Below are positions 26,808 to 36,407 of a DNA stretch of 64,000 bases, in pieces. The position numbers and the translations under genes are program-made. The notes beneath the pieces were generated by a model. That model saw nothing but the letters and a program-made list of their open reading frames with translations, searched no databases and had not been told where the DNA came from. Where the stretch lies: contig JAEUKA010000014.1 in the NCBI GenBank assembly GCA_016794465.1, positions 186,001 to 250,000 on the forward strand, given 5' to 3'. Origin of the DNA: Myxococcales bacterium. Its GTDB lineage: Bacteria > Myxococcota_A > Polyangia > Palsa-1104 > JAEUJZ01. Within the stretch, counting starts at the first letter, position 1; each line of letters starts with the position of its first letter.

Positions 26808-28573
26808 GGGTTGCCTCGCGGTGGAATCGGTCGCTCGTAGACGGTACAGAGCGGCACACCCAGGTGAGTCAGCACCGCGCTCGGCTTGGTCGTCCCGTAC
26901 GCATCCCAGATCCAGTACTCGTACTTGTTGAAGTGCTTTTCATGCAGGACCAAGGCCGCGCGCGAGCCCCGAACGCCCGGCTCCTCCATCCCCGAGTCGG
27001 CAATGTCACGGCGCAGAAAGCCGTCGAGCTGGCTCATCTGCAGCTGAAACCAGTTGGCATCGTGAAAGTAGACCGGCGTACTTGGCGCCAGCGACTGGTT
27101 GAGAAACGGCATCACGCCACGCACCGAGTAGCCCCAAAACTGGCGGTTCATCCCCAAGCTAGCCGCACCAACCGGTCCCCCGGCGAGCACGTTGTAGTGA
27201 CTGAGCCCGTAGGGATGCGAGCGGTAGACCGACAGCGCCGCCGGCAAAAGCGCCACCAGCACAATCAGCGGAGCCAGCAGCCGCTGCCGGGCCGGACGGG
27301 CACTGACCTGCTTGACCAAGAACGCCACCGCCGCACCGGCCAGCAGGGCCAAAAAGGGCACGGCGGGCAGCCAGTGCTTCTCGGCCCCAAAGATCGGCGT
27401 CCCCGGTCGCATGATGATGAGCAGCGGCCACAGCGCTGACACCAGCACCAGCGAAAGCTCGCCGCCTGAGCGCTCGCCCACCGGCACCGGATCGAGAAGC
27501 TGCGACCGCTGCCGCCACCACAGCGCCGTCCCCATCACCGAGAGCAGCAGCGTCACCACCGGCATCGTCAAGAGCGTCATCACCGGGACGTAGTGCCAGG
27601 GATAGGGTGGGCGGTTGTAGTTCTGCCCCAGGTACTCGATGTTGTAGTGGACGTGGTGAAGGTGAAAGCTGACGTAGCCGGAGAAGCGGCGCACGGTGTC
27701 AAACCACAGGTACGGCCAGGTCAAAAGGTAGGTCAGCGGCCCAAGCAGCGCCATCGCCAGTGCCCACGGCTGAAACAGGTAGCGCAAGACCCGGCGCAGC
27801 TTGGATGACGGCGGCGCGGCGGGATCGCTCACCAGCAGGTCGCGGCGCAGCCACAGCGCATGCAGCAAGAGCAGCGGCGGCAAAAAGAACGCGTTGTGCT
27901 TGGTCGACAGCGACAGCCCAAACAGCACCCCGGCCAAAACGGCAAAGCGAGTGTGCGAGGTCTGCTGCGCGCGCAGGTAGGCCCAGGTGGTCAAGCCGAG
28001 CATGGCGGTCACCGGCGCATCGAAACAGGACAGCTCGGCGTGAAAGAAGTGTCGGGGCGCCAAGATCGCAAGGCCAGCCGCTGCCAGCGCTCCGGCTCGC
28101 CCAAACGCCCGCCGCCCAATCAGATACACCGCTGCCACCAGCGCTCCCGCCAGCAGGTGTGCCGGCAGTCGCATCGCCTCGCCAGCGCGCAACAGCCCGA
28201 GCGTACGGTGCCGCTTCGGATAGCTGAGCGGATGCAGGCCCGCCTCGGTCGGACAGCTACACTTGTGCAGCACCCGCCACGACAGCCCAAACAGGGTCTT
28301 CATCAGCGGTGGATGCTCGTTGTTGTAGGAAAAGTAGCGGTCGATGAGGCCGCGATCGCGCAGGGCTTTCCAGTCGCGCCGCCCGAGCCGCGTGCCCAGC
28401 TCCTCGTAGTACGCGGCGTGGTGTTCGGCGGCGTGGAAGTAATAGCCTTCATCGCGGGCAAAGCCTTCGCGACGGCTGGCCAGCTGCAACACCAGGCTCG
28501 TCACCAGCCACAGCGCGACCGCTATTGCGACATCGACGCGCCGGGATGACGCGGGGCGGGCCGGCTCACTCAT
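26804..28573 (-). CDS. GT39/ArnT-like glycosyltransferase
   Basis: 589 aa, about eleven membrane helices. After the first span it shows the acidic DEGYYFHAAEHHAAYY motif and the NNEHPPLMKTLFG segment, both typical of the PMT/ArnT (GT-C) family, which moves a sugar from a lipid carrier to protein or glycolipid on the outer face of the inner membrane. The C-terminal ~130 residues are soluble and would face the periplasm. The start at 28573 overlaps the stop of the upstream gene (ATGA); the frame is open to 28834 but that part is low-complexity and antisense-like. Acceptor unknown. Confidence 0.82.
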   Translation of the reverse strand: MSEPARPASSRRVDVAIAVALWLVTSLVLQLASRREGFARDEGYYFHAAEHHAAYYEELGTRLGRRDWKALRDRGLIDRYFSYNNEHPPLMKTLFGLSWRVLHKCSCPTEAGLHPLSYPKRHRTLGLLRAGEAMRLPAHLLAGALVAAVYLIGRRAFGRAGALAAAGLAILAPRHFFHAELSCFDAPVTAMLGLTTWAYLRAQQTSHTRFAVLAGVLFGLSLSTKHNAFFLPPLLLLHALWLRRDLLVSDPAAPPSSKLRRVLRYLFQPWALAMALLGPLTYLLTWPYLWFDTVRRFSGYVSFHLHHVHYNIEYLGQNYNRPPYPWHYVPVMTLLTMPVVTLLLSVMGTALWWRQRSQLLDPVPVGERSGGELSLVLVSALWPLLIIMRPGTPIFGAEKHWLPAVPFLALLAGAAVAFLVKQVSARPARQRLLAPLIVLVALLPAALSVYRSHPYGLSHYNVLAGGPVGAASLGMNRQFWGYSVRGVMPFLNQSLAPSTPVYFHDANWFQLQMSQLDGFLRRDIADSGMEEPGVRGSRAALVLHEKHFNKYEYWIWDAYGTTKPSAVLTHLGVPLCTVYERPIPPRGNP

Positions 28574-29478
28574 CGGCGCAGCTCTCCGTGAAGCCCCAGG
28601 AAGTGGTGCGGCGCGCTGTCGGCCTCGAGCACCAGCTTCAGGTGATGGACCTCGGCCCGACTCGACGGCAGTTGGAGCTGGTGATGCCCAAAGCCCTGCC
28701 CGACCGACACCGTCAGCGGCAGCAGCGCCTGGCCATCGTCCAGATCCACCGTCACCACCACCGGACCTTGGGCTTGCTTGCGCTGGTGATAGTCGTGCAG
28801 TCCCAGCCACAGGTGCAGCGTGCTGCCTTGCCACGCAGCATCAGGAATCGAGAAGCGCAGCAGCGTCTTTTGACCGGCAGCCAGCTCGGTGACGAGGCCT
28901 CGGCGCGGCTGGTAGTCGATCTCCATCGTTCGTCGCTCGACCCGGGTGCTGCCACAGACAAACGCGCCCATCGGCCCCAGCGGAACCACGGCGGCGGGCA
29001 GCGGGCCGGACCACAGGCAGGGCAGCTCGCCACTCGGTTGGCTTCGCGCAAGCTGGCTGGCGGTCAGGTCCAGAAAGTGCTCGGTCAGGTCGTACGTCAC
29101 CACGACCGGCGTCTGCTGATAGTGCGCAAGCTGCAGTCGGCCAAAGCGCTGCGTCCCCGCTTGCGGCGGCAGCCCATCGACATCGGCGGCATGGTGCGGC
29201 GGCAGGGACACTTCGGCAATCCGGGCAAAGCGACGACCATCGGCCCGGGCGACATGCTCGACCGGCATCAGATCGCCCAGTTCTCGCCGAATCAGCGGCG
29301 ACAACCAATCGGGGGCCACCGCAATCAGGTCGCCGGGCTGGTGAGACGCCCGAACCGCCGCCGCCAGCGCTTGTACGTCATGCGGGAAGATGCGCGGCGG
29401 CCACAGCGACGCCACACTCTCCCACACCGCAGCCATCGTGAGCAGCAGGAGCAAAAGCCGCGCTTGCAGACCCGACAC
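28570..29478 (-). CDS. Exported or anchored protein of unknown function
   Basis: 302 aa. A hydrophobic N-terminal segment (residues ~5-27) acts as signal or anchor. The middle (~30-130) looks alpha/beta, with a PGDLIAVAPDWLSPLIRREL segment; the last ~120 residues are rich in beta strands (TLHLWLGLHDYHQRK, VVVTVDLDDG). I do not recognise a family. It starts six bases after the M13 peptidase and overlaps the GT39 gene by four bases, so it is made with them and probably works at the same site, perhaps in periplasmic glycan or glycoprotein handling. Confidence 0.7.
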   Translation of the reverse strand: MSGLQARLLLLLLTMAAVWESVASLWPPRIFPHDVQALAAAVRASHQPGDLIAVAPDWLSPLIRRELGDLMPVEHVARADGRRFARIAEVSLPPHHAADVDGLPPQAGTQRFGRLQLAHYQQTPVVVTYDLTEHFLDLTASQLARSQPSGELPCLWSGPLPAAVVPLGPMGAFVCGSTRVERRTMEIDYQPRRGLVTELAAGQKTLLRFSIPDAAWQGSTLHLWLGLHDYHQRKQAQGPVVVTVDLDDGQALLPLTVSVGQGFGHHQLQLPSSRAEVHHLKLVLEADSAPHHFLGLHGELRR

Positions 29479-29484
29479 TGCGAG

Positions 29485-31545
29485 CTACCAGACCTGACAC
29501 TGGTTCTTGCGGATCATCTTGGCCGTCGGTGCGCACTTCCACGCAGCGGCAAAGTCGGGCAGGTTCGACAGCGGCCCGTTGACGCGATACTCCGCCGGAG
29601 AGTGTGGATCGACGTTGATGAGCAGTCGCGAAAACTCGGGCCGGCGCTTTTCACACCACGCCTGCGCCATGCCGAGGAAAAACAGCTGCTCATCGCTGTA
29701 CGTACCCTTCGGTGCCGGCGGCTGACCCTTGTTACTGGCCCGATAGGCGAGCAGCGCCAGCTTGAGCCCGCCCTGGTCGGCAATGTTCTCGCCCAGCGTC
29801 AGCTTGCCATCCAGGTTGGCGTCGGGAAGTGGCTTAAATCCACTGTACTGCTCGACGACGCACTGGGCGCGGCGGTTGAACTCGGTGTTGACGGTCTGGG
29901 TCCACCAGTCACGCAGGTTGCCATCGGCGTCGAACTGCCGGCCCTCATCATCAAACCCGTGCGTCACTTCGTGGCCCATGACCATGCCAATCGCGCCATA
30001 GTTGACCGCCCGCGAGACGTTGCGCCCGAACATCGGCGGCTGCAGGATGCCGGCGGGAAAGGCCATCTCGTTGAAGAGCGGCTCGTAGTAGGCATTCACC
30101 GTTGGCGCGGTCATCAGCCACTCGTTCTTGTCGCGCGGCTTGCCAATCTTGCCGAGGTCACGCTTGTTCTCGAACGCCGCCGAAGCCGCCACGTTCGCCA
30201 GGTGCGAGCTCGGACTGGTCTTGAGCGCCTCGTAGCTGCGCGGCTTGTCGGGAAAGCCAATCTTGTTGGAGATGCGGTGCAGCTTCTCTAGCGCGGCTTT
30301 GCGGGTCGGCTCGTCCATCCAGGCCAGCGTCTTGACGTTCTGCTCCATCGCGCCTTCGATGCCGTGGATGATCTCGAGCGCCTTGGCCTTGCCGTCATCG
30401 CCGAAGGTCTTGGCCACAAACGACATGCCGAGCGCCTCGCCCATCGCGTGATCGACGAAGCCGACACAGCGCTTCCAGCGCGGCAGGATCTTGTCGGTGC
30501 CAGTGAGCCGCTTGCTGTAGAACGCGAACGACTCCTCTACAAAGGGTGTGCTCAGCGCCAGCGCCGCCCCGTGAATCTGCTGCCAGCGCAGGTACAGCTT
30601 TAGGTTGTCGAGCTTCTCCTCCACGACCAGCTTGCTCAGCTCTTTGAAGAAGTCGAGCGTCGCGACATTGATCTCTTTGACCGTCGGAATTCCCACTGCG
30701 GCAAAGTAGGTCTTCCAGGCAAAGTTCGGCGCCAGCTTGAGCACGCCGTCAATGTCGATGCGGTGATAGAGGTTCTTCGGCTCACGACGATCGACCCGCG
30801 ACAGCGAGGCCTGCGCCAGCAGCTTTTCGATCGCGAAGATGGTCTGCGCCTGGCCAGCCGCCTTGTCCTTGGGCACACCGGCCAGCACCAACATCCGCTC
30901 GACATGACCGAGGTACTCTTTGCGCAGCGCCTCGCTCTTCTCGTCGGTCTTCAGGTAATAGTCGCGATCCGGCAGGCCCAGCCCCGACTGATCGAGGCTT
31001 CCAATGATCTGATTGGCGTTCTTGAAGTCCGGCGACGCCGAAAAATCGAACAGCGGCTTGCCAATTCCTTGGTGCTGCCGAGCAATCTCCCGCGCGAGGT
31101 CGTCCGGGCTCTTGATCTGGTCAATCGGCCGCAGCAGCGCCGCCAGCTCGCCCACCGCCGACTTCTCAATCGCCGGCTCATCCATGCACGCTTTGTAGAG
31201 ATCGCCGAGCTTCTTGCTGTTTGCATCGGTTCCCGGCTTGGCCACCGCGTCATCCAGCAGTCCGCGCAGCACGGTCTGATTGCGCTCGTTGATCTCGGAA
31301 AAGCCACGACTCCAGCCGGGCCGGTCGCCGGGGATCTCGGTCTTGCTGATCCAGCCGCCACAGGCGAAGCGATAGAAGTCGTCGCAAGGGCTGACCGAGC
31401 GATCCAAGATGCTCTCGTCGATACCTGACTGAGCAGAAGGTGAAGCGGCGGCGGGGCTCGCTGCTTGGGTGGGCGAGACGGTCGTTATCGCAGCGCAGAG
31501 CACAACAGGAGCAAAAGCGGACAGGGTCGCTCGGGTCTTTGGCAT
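29485..31545 (-). CDS. M13 family zinc metallopeptidase (neprilysin/PepO-like), exported
   Basis: 686 aa from the ATG at 31545, which directly precedes a signal peptide (residues ~5-28); the frame is open to 31605. Zinc-site motifs: GHEVTHGFDDEGRQFD with HEVTH at 525-529, ENIADQGG with the third zinc ligand Glu, and the CxxW-type C-terminus (NQCQVW). An N-terminal SPCDDFYRFACGGW block is the M13 signature. It cleaves oligopeptides, here probably in the periplasm. The upstream gene stop is 56 bases away and the downstream start six bases, inside the long operon. Confidence 0.93.
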   Translation of the reverse strand: MPKTRATLSAFAPVVLCAAITTVSPTQAASPAAASPSAQSGIDESILDRSVSPCDDFYRFACGGWISKTEIPGDRPGWSRGFSEINERNQTVLRGLLDDAVAKPGTDANSKKLGDLYKACMDEPAIEKSAVGELAALLRPIDQIKSPDDLAREIARQHQGIGKPLFDFSASPDFKNANQIIGSLDQSGLGLPDRDYYLKTDEKSEALRKEYLGHVERMLVLAGVPKDKAAGQAQTIFAIEKLLAQASLSRVDRREPKNLYHRIDIDGVLKLAPNFAWKTYFAAVGIPTVKEINVATLDFFKELSKLVVEEKLDNLKLYLRWQQIHGAALALSTPFVEESFAFYSKRLTGTDKILPRWKRCVGFVDHAMGEALGMSFVAKTFGDDGKAKALEIIHGIEGAMEQNVKTLAWMDEPTRKAALEKLHRISNKIGFPDKPRSYEALKTSPSSHLANVAASAAFENKRDLGKIGKPRDKNEWLMTAPTVNAYYEPLFNEMAFPAGILQPPMFGRNVSRAVNYGAIGMVMGHEVTHGFDDEGRQFDADGNLRDWWTQTVNTEFNRRAQCVVEQYSGFKPLPDANLDGKLTLGENIADQGGLKLALLAYRASNKGQPPAPKGTYSDEQLFFLGMAQAWCEKRRPEFSRLLINVDPHSPAEYRVNGPLSNLPDFAAAWKCAPTAKMIRKNQCQVW

Positions 31546-31601
31546 GGCCGGTGATATAGCACCGCTTGCCGCGATTTCGTCCCCCCGATTTTGGGCAGCA
31601 C

Positions 31602-32546
31602 TCACTCTTCGCGCTGGAGGTGCGCCGCCGCATCGCTCGTCGGCTCAGCCGCTACCGCCGGAGCCTGGACCGCACGGGCTTGCGCAAAGACCTCGCGCAC
31701 CGAAGCCAAAGGACCGAGCAGCAGAAACGGTCCCACCAGCGCCAGGTGATAGAGCAGCGCCCCCGCGAGCGCCGTCTCTGCCGACACCCCGAGCGGCTGC
31801 AAGACCAACATCACCGTCGCCTCGACCACGCCAAAGCCGGCTGGCGTCAGGGGCAGCAGCACCGCCAGGTTGAGCGCCACAAACAGCAGCAACATCACAT
31901 GGAGGGAAATCGACACCCCAGCGGCTTGCAGACACAGGTACAGCATCAGCATGTCGAAGCCATCGAGCGCCGCCGTCCAGCCCAGACCGGGCAGCGAGAT
32001 CTTCGGCAGCGGAGGCAAGCGCCGCGCAAGCTGCGGCAGATCGGACAAGAGCAGCGCCAGCCCAGCCAGCCCCCCGAGCAGACACGCCACCAGCACCGCC
32101 AAGCGCAGCGCCGACGGCAGCTCTCCCGTCACCAGCGCCAAAATTCCCCACAGTCCCAGGCTCATGCCGTCAAGCAGCTTTTCGACCAGCTGTTCGCCCA
32201 ATAGGTCAGTCCCCGCAAAGCCATAGCGACGCCGCAGCACCAGCAGCCGAAAGCCCATCCCAGCGGGCGGCCACAGCACCGTCGCGGCCTGCGCACTCAC
32301 CAGATCGACATACAGTCCCAAAAAGCGCGGCGCCCGACCGGCCAGCGACTTCAGCAGTCCGCGCGTCCGCTCAGCCCGGGCACTCGCTCGCACCGCCACA
32401 TTGATAAGCGCGGCCAGGACCCACAGCGAGATATGACTGTGCTGTAGCGACTGACCAAATGCGCGCAGGTCCAGTCGCAGTGACGCCCAGACCACCAAAC
32501 AGATCAGCAGGATTAAGGGACCAAACCGTCGCACAACCCGCATCAT
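31602..32546 (-). CDS. YbhN/LPG-synthase-TM-like membrane protein
   Basis: 314 aa with about eight membrane spans. The PLTPAGFGVVEA segment near residue 245 and the following LLYHL are hallmarks of the lysylphosphatidylglycerol synthase transmembrane (UPF0104/YbhN) family, which flips or handles lipids. No soluble synthase domain is present. I place the start at the ATG at 32546 because GGGAG lies five bases upstream; ATG 32558 and GTG 32588 are other in-frame starts. It is between the alpha-galactosidase and the M13 peptidase in the operon and may move a lipid-linked glycan. Confidence 0.78.
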   Translation of the reverse strand: MMRVVRRFGPLILLICLVVWASLRLDLRAFGQSLQHSHISLWVLAALINVAVRASARAERTRGLLKSLAGRAPRFLGLYVDLVSAQAATVLWPPAGMGFRLLVLRRRYGFAGTDLLGEQLVEKLLDGMSLGLWGILALVTGELPSALRLAVLVACLLGGLAGLALLLSDLPQLARRLPPLPKISLPGLGWTAALDGFDMLMLYLCLQAAGVSISLHVMLLLFVALNLAVLLPLTPAGFGVVEATVMLVLQPLGVSAETALAGALLYHLALVGPFLLLGPLASVREVFAQARAVQAPAVAAEPTSDAAAHLQREE

Positions 32547-32596
32547 CGCGGCTCCCATTCGGCAGTTTGATGCTCGAAACGCGTCCACACGACTCG

Positions 32597-34972
32597 CTAT
32601 TTTGTGTCTTGGCGGCTTTCCAGCGGCTCAAAAGACACAGTGACCATCACCGAGCTGCCGCCTGCCAGGGAGCAGCGCAGCAGGACTCCTTCACCGAGCG
32701 AGCTGTGACTTCGCACGACCATCGCACCTTGACATTCCGCAAGCTTTGCAAACCGAAGCCCCGACGGCACGGCAATGTGCAGCTCGCCTTCGCAGGCCAC
32801 CTGCGCCGTCAGCGTCACGGTCAGCCGCCGTGATGACTCATCCCAGGACTCGCTATCGAGCAGGAGCAGAGTCTGCCACAAGTGGTGACGTAGACCCACC
32901 ACCTGCGGCTGCGGTCTGGCCTGCCGTAGCAGCCACAGCGCCGTGCCATGAGGCGCCAGCCGCAGCGACACTTCCCCCGCCGGTCCGAGCCGCTGATACT
33001 GCTGCGACCATAGCTCAAAGGCGTGATAGTCCCCGTCGGGAAGACCAAACGCCCGGGCGCTCAGCGTCAGCTCGCGCGGGCCATCGTGCCAGTTGATGAG
33101 CGCGCCCAGCGCCGTCGTGGTACCGCTGCGATCGACCCCGGTGTAGACGAAGCGATGCGGCTTTTCCTCGCTGAGAACGCCCAGCGCCTGCGCCGTTTTC
33201 CCACTGGGCGGCAGCGTCTGCCGAGCCAGCTGTAGCCTTTCACCAGGCAGGCCGCGCAGATCGTCACTGAGCAGCAGCATCCCGCCGGACAGCGACATCA
33301 CCGACAGCAGCGTCTGCACCTCGGGCAAGGTCAGGCGGCTGTGATCGCGACGCACCAGCAGACAGTCGGGATCGTTCACCCACCACTTGCCATGCAGGTG
33401 CGCGCGGGTCAGACAGTTGTGCAGCGCCAGCTCTGCCGAGGGATAACCAGTGCCATGCGCAATCAAATCGACCAGCGGATCGCGCCAGTCTTCCTTGACA
33501 TCGGGCGAGATCCGCATCGCGTCGCAGTACCCAATCGACGGCAGCAGCGGCGCACCACAGCCCAGCAGGTAGCGGTCGCCAATCGTCTCGCGAATCAGCT
33601 GTAGCCCCGAGCGATAGGCTTCCAGCGGTGACAGCGACGGATCGTAGCGACGACCACGCCGCAGCCCGGCAAACAGGAAGTCGATCTTGAAGTACTCGAA
33701 GCCCAGCTCGCACAGCGTCGAAAAGACCCGCCGCAGCCAGGCTTTGACCTCGGGATGGGTCAGGTCGAGGCTGTAGACCTGTCCATCGGTAAGTCCCCAA
33801 AAGGGATGATAGCCGAGGCGCCGCAGCTCTCCGTCTTCGTCGCGCAGCAGCCAGTGCCGGTGGTCTTTGAAGATCTGCGACGAGCGCTGCACAAAGAACG
33901 GCGCGAGCCAGATGCCCGGCACAAAGCCAGCTTGCTTGATCTGCCGCGCCAGTCCGCCCAGGCCCGAGGGAAACTTGTCGTTGGTGGTCAGCCAGTCGCC
34001 GACTTTGCGCTGATAGCCATCATCGAGCTGAACGTACTTGACCGGCAGCTTCTTTTCGCTGAGCGCACTCAGGTTGGACAGCACATCCTGCTCGGTAACC
34101 CGTGTGTAGTAGTAGTACCAAGAGCACCAGCCGCTCGGCACCGGCTCGCGCGCTGTGCGGGGCGTCATCTCCGCAGCGGTGCGATCCGTGTACGACGACA
34201 GCAGCGCTTGCTCGTCCGATCCGATGGCAATCAGGAGCTTGTCGCCGACCAGGGTTTCGCCCACGGCGAGCGTCCGACCCTCGAAGCCAAGACGCGCCTC
34301 GACGGTAAGTGTACCGTCCCGGCACAGTGCCACCTCGCCCAGCCCGCGTCGCGCCGAGACAAAGCCAATCAGCAGATGCTCCGGCGACGGACTCGCACTC
34401 TCGCGGGTCAGCACCATCATCCACGGCGACGACAGCTGCTCGGGATGACCGTAGTACTCGGACTCGCTGTGTTGATTGAAGGTGCCGGCGGTGGGAAACA
34501 GCGGCGTGCTCGGGCGAAAGCGACTGTCAACGGAACAGGACGGCGTAAACGAGCTGTACCCGGTGCGAAACACCTGCCAGCCGGCCTTCGTCCCCGCGCC
34601 CGCGAGAAAACAGCGGTCATCGGGCTGCGCGACCAGTCGAAACGCCGTCAGCGTCTGCACCTGGGCACTCTGATTGCGCAGCGACTGCCACAGCAGTAGA
34701 CCGCTCTCACTTAAATGAGCATGGACCGTCCACAGCAGGCCCGAGCCGTCAGCTGCTGGATAGCGCAGCTCGATGCCTCCATCAGCCGTATCGACCAGCG
34801 CATAGAGCGCGGCCTCAGAGGTCGTCAGCAGCGGCCTGCCACCGAGTCCCTCGGCAACAACCTGGAACCGCCCGAGCAGCGACTGCGTGACGCCCGCCAC
34901 CACACGACCCAGCGACAGCCCTCCTGGCCCCAGCGCCAGCGCATAGGAATCACAAGCCAGCAGCTTCCGCAT
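32597..34972 (-). CDS. GH36 family alpha-galactosidase
   Basis: 791 aa. Melibiase-type glycosidase: a beta-sandwich N-domain, then the TIM barrel with GWCSWYYYY, VQLDDGYQ, YFKIDFLFAG with Asp431 as nucleophile and MRISPDVKEDW with Asp491 as acid/base, then a beta C-domain. It removes terminal alpha-galactose from oligosaccharides or glycans. No signal peptide is evident, so it should act in the cytoplasm on imported sugars. The start has GGGGAG six bases upstream and is three bases from the MFS transporter stop, which fits import followed by hydrolysis. Confidence 0.9.
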   Translation of the reverse strand: MRKLLACDSYALALGPGGLSLGRVVAGVTQSLLGRFQVVAEGLGGRPLLTTSEAALYALVDTADGGIELRYPAADGSGLLWTVHAHLSESGLLLWQSLRNQSAQVQTLTAFRLVAQPDDRCFLAGAGTKAGWQVFRTGYSSFTPSCSVDSRFRPSTPLFPTAGTFNQHSESEYYGHPEQLSSPWMMVLTRESASPSPEHLLIGFVSARRGLGEVALCRDGTLTVEARLGFEGRTLAVGETLVGDKLLIAIGSDEQALLSSYTDRTAAEMTPRTAREPVPSGWCSWYYYYTRVTEQDVLSNLSALSEKKLPVKYVQLDDGYQRKVGDWLTTNDKFPSGLGGLARQIKQAGFVPGIWLAPFFVQRSSQIFKDHRHWLLRDEDGELRRLGYHPFWGLTDGQVYSLDLTHPEVKAWLRRVFSTLCELGFEYFKIDFLFAGLRRGRRYDPSLSPLEAYRSGLQLIRETIGDRYLLGCGAPLLPSIGYCDAMRISPDVKEDWRDPLVDLIAHGTGYPSAELALHNCLTRAHLHGKWWVNDPDCLLVRRDHSRLTLPEVQTLLSVMSLSGGMLLLSDDLRGLPGERLQLARQTLPPSGKTAQALGVLSEEKPHRFVYTGVDRSGTTTALGALINWHDGPRELTLSARAFGLPDGDYHAFELWSQQYQRLGPAGEVSLRLAPHGTALWLLRQARPQPQVVGLRHHLWQTLLLLDSESWDESSRRLTVTLTAQVACEGELHIAVPSGLRFAKLAECQGAMVVRSHSSLGEGVLLRCSLAGGSSVMVTVSFEPLESRQDTK

Positions 34973-34975
34973 GAA

Positions 34976-36316
34976 CTACTCCCCACCACCGAGCTTGCGA
35001 CTCGACAGCTCGCGTAGCTGCTGCTGCAGCGCCCGCTCATCCTTCGGAAACAGGAACACCAGCGACAGCAGCACCGCGCCGCACACCAGCCACATCAAGT
35101 TGGCGATGTGAAAGGCGCTGACCCGACCAAGCTTGGCCGCCATTCCGCCGACCACCCATGCCCCGAGCCCTCGCCCCAGGTCGTTGCACAGGTTGAAGAA
35201 GCTAAACGCCGAGCCGCGCCGCTCGGGAGGATTGACCGCAATCAGCATGGTGTTGATGTTCGGTCCCGTCACTGCCGCCAAGCCGCCGGTCAAAAGTCCA
35301 ATCAGCACAGGCCCCAGCAGGCTCTGCCCGGGCCGGACCGGATACTCGATCAGCAGCGCCATCGGCACCACCGCCAGCGTTGTCGTCACCGCACACAGCA
35401 GCGGCAGGTTGCGCACCTTGCGATTCATCAGCTTTTGCCCGCCCAGCCCACCGAGGAAGCCTCCAAAAATCGCCGCCACCCCAATTGCCATCACCAGCAG
35501 CGTCGCATCGGGAACCGAAAACCCCTTGTCGTGTGCGTAATAGTCGTTGAGGTAGACGAAGAACACACCCCACGGCACCGTCCCCGGCAGCGCTTGCAGC
35601 AAGATGAGCAGGTTGGTCCGCACGGCGAACAGCTTGGGCAGGTCGCGCAGCTGGAACCGCTCGCGGTAGTCCTGACCAGAGGCGAGCAGCTCACGCAGCC
35701 CTTCTTCGTGCTGACCGCGCTTTGGCTCCCGCGCCCACAGCGCAAACGTCACGCTGAGCAGCAGGCCCGGAATCGCGATGACATAAAACGGCATCCGCCA
35801 GCCGAGCTGTGGCCCGAGCATGCCCGACAAGAGCTGGCCGATGCCGATGCCAAGTCCCTGCGAAAGACCGAGCGTTGCGGCGGCACTTGCTCGCTTGTGA
35901 GGTGGGTAATAGTCACCAATCAAGGAATAAATGAGCGGAAACGCCCCACCAATGCCGATGCCGGTCAGCGCCCGCGCCCACAAGAGCTGGTCGTAGTTCT
36001 TTGCCAGCCCCGAGCCCAGACAGGCCAGCTGTCCAATCACCGCCACGATGGTCAGCAGCCACTTGCGCGACAGCTTTTTCGTCAGGTCGCCTCGGTCGGT
36101 CAGGTAGCCGATGAGCAGCGTCAGCACCCCCCCGAGCATCCAGAACAGCAGGTTGACATCGGCCCCAAGTCGCTGGTCGATTTCTGCGCGGGAAAAGCCA
36201 AACTCCGCGCCGATCGCCGTCATGTTGGGAGCGAGCAGGTTCTGGTCGGCAAACAGCAGCCCGACAATCAGCACAAACAGCACCTGGGTCACCCACGTCC
36301 GGGCCACACCACTCAT
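34976..36316 (-). CDS. Major facilitator superfamily transporter
   Basis: 446 aa, twelve predicted spans. N-half shows the GYLTDRGDLTKKLSRKWLL loop 2-3 motif and ARALTGIGIGGAFPLIYSLIGDYYPPHKRA, typical of MFS and close to the spinster-like group. A large central loop carries a charged REPKRGQHEEGL segment. Being first in the operon and three bases before an alpha-galactosidase, it may import a galactoside; that is inference. The ATG at 36316 starts a normal first helix; the open frame to 36634 overlaps the divergent gene and lacks membrane character. Confidence 0.85.
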   Translation of the reverse strand: MSGVARTWVTQVLFVLIVGLLFADQNLLAPNMTAIGAEFGFSRAEIDQRLGADVNLLFWMLGGVLTLLIGYLTDRGDLTKKLSRKWLLTIVAVIGQLACLGSGLAKNYDQLLWARALTGIGIGGAFPLIYSLIGDYYPPHKRASAAATLGLSQGLGIGIGQLLSGMLGPQLGWRMPFYVIAIPGLLLSVTFALWAREPKRGQHEEGLRELLASGQDYRERFQLRDLPKLFAVRTNLLILLQALPGTVPWGVFFVYLNDYYAHDKGFSVPDATLLVMAIGVAAIFGGFLGGLGGQKLMNRKVRNLPLLCAVTTTLAVVPMALLIEYPVRPGQSLLGPVLIGLLTGGLAAVTGPNINTMLIAVNPPERRGSAFSFFNLCNDLGRGLGAWVVGGMAAKLGRVSAFHIANLMWLVCGAVLLSLVFLFPKDERALQQQLRELSSRKLGGGE

Positions 36317-36407
36317 CCTTTGCACGCTATCACCAAATCTGGCGCTGCTCGGTGCGAGATCACGCCACAGTCCGGGTTGTCTTGCGGAGCCGGAGCCAGT
36401 AAGGAGC

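Noticed and set aside
28525..30291. 588-codon plus-strand open frame
   Set aside because: Antisense to the M13 peptidase and the 302-aa protein; composition typical of GC-rich shadow frames.
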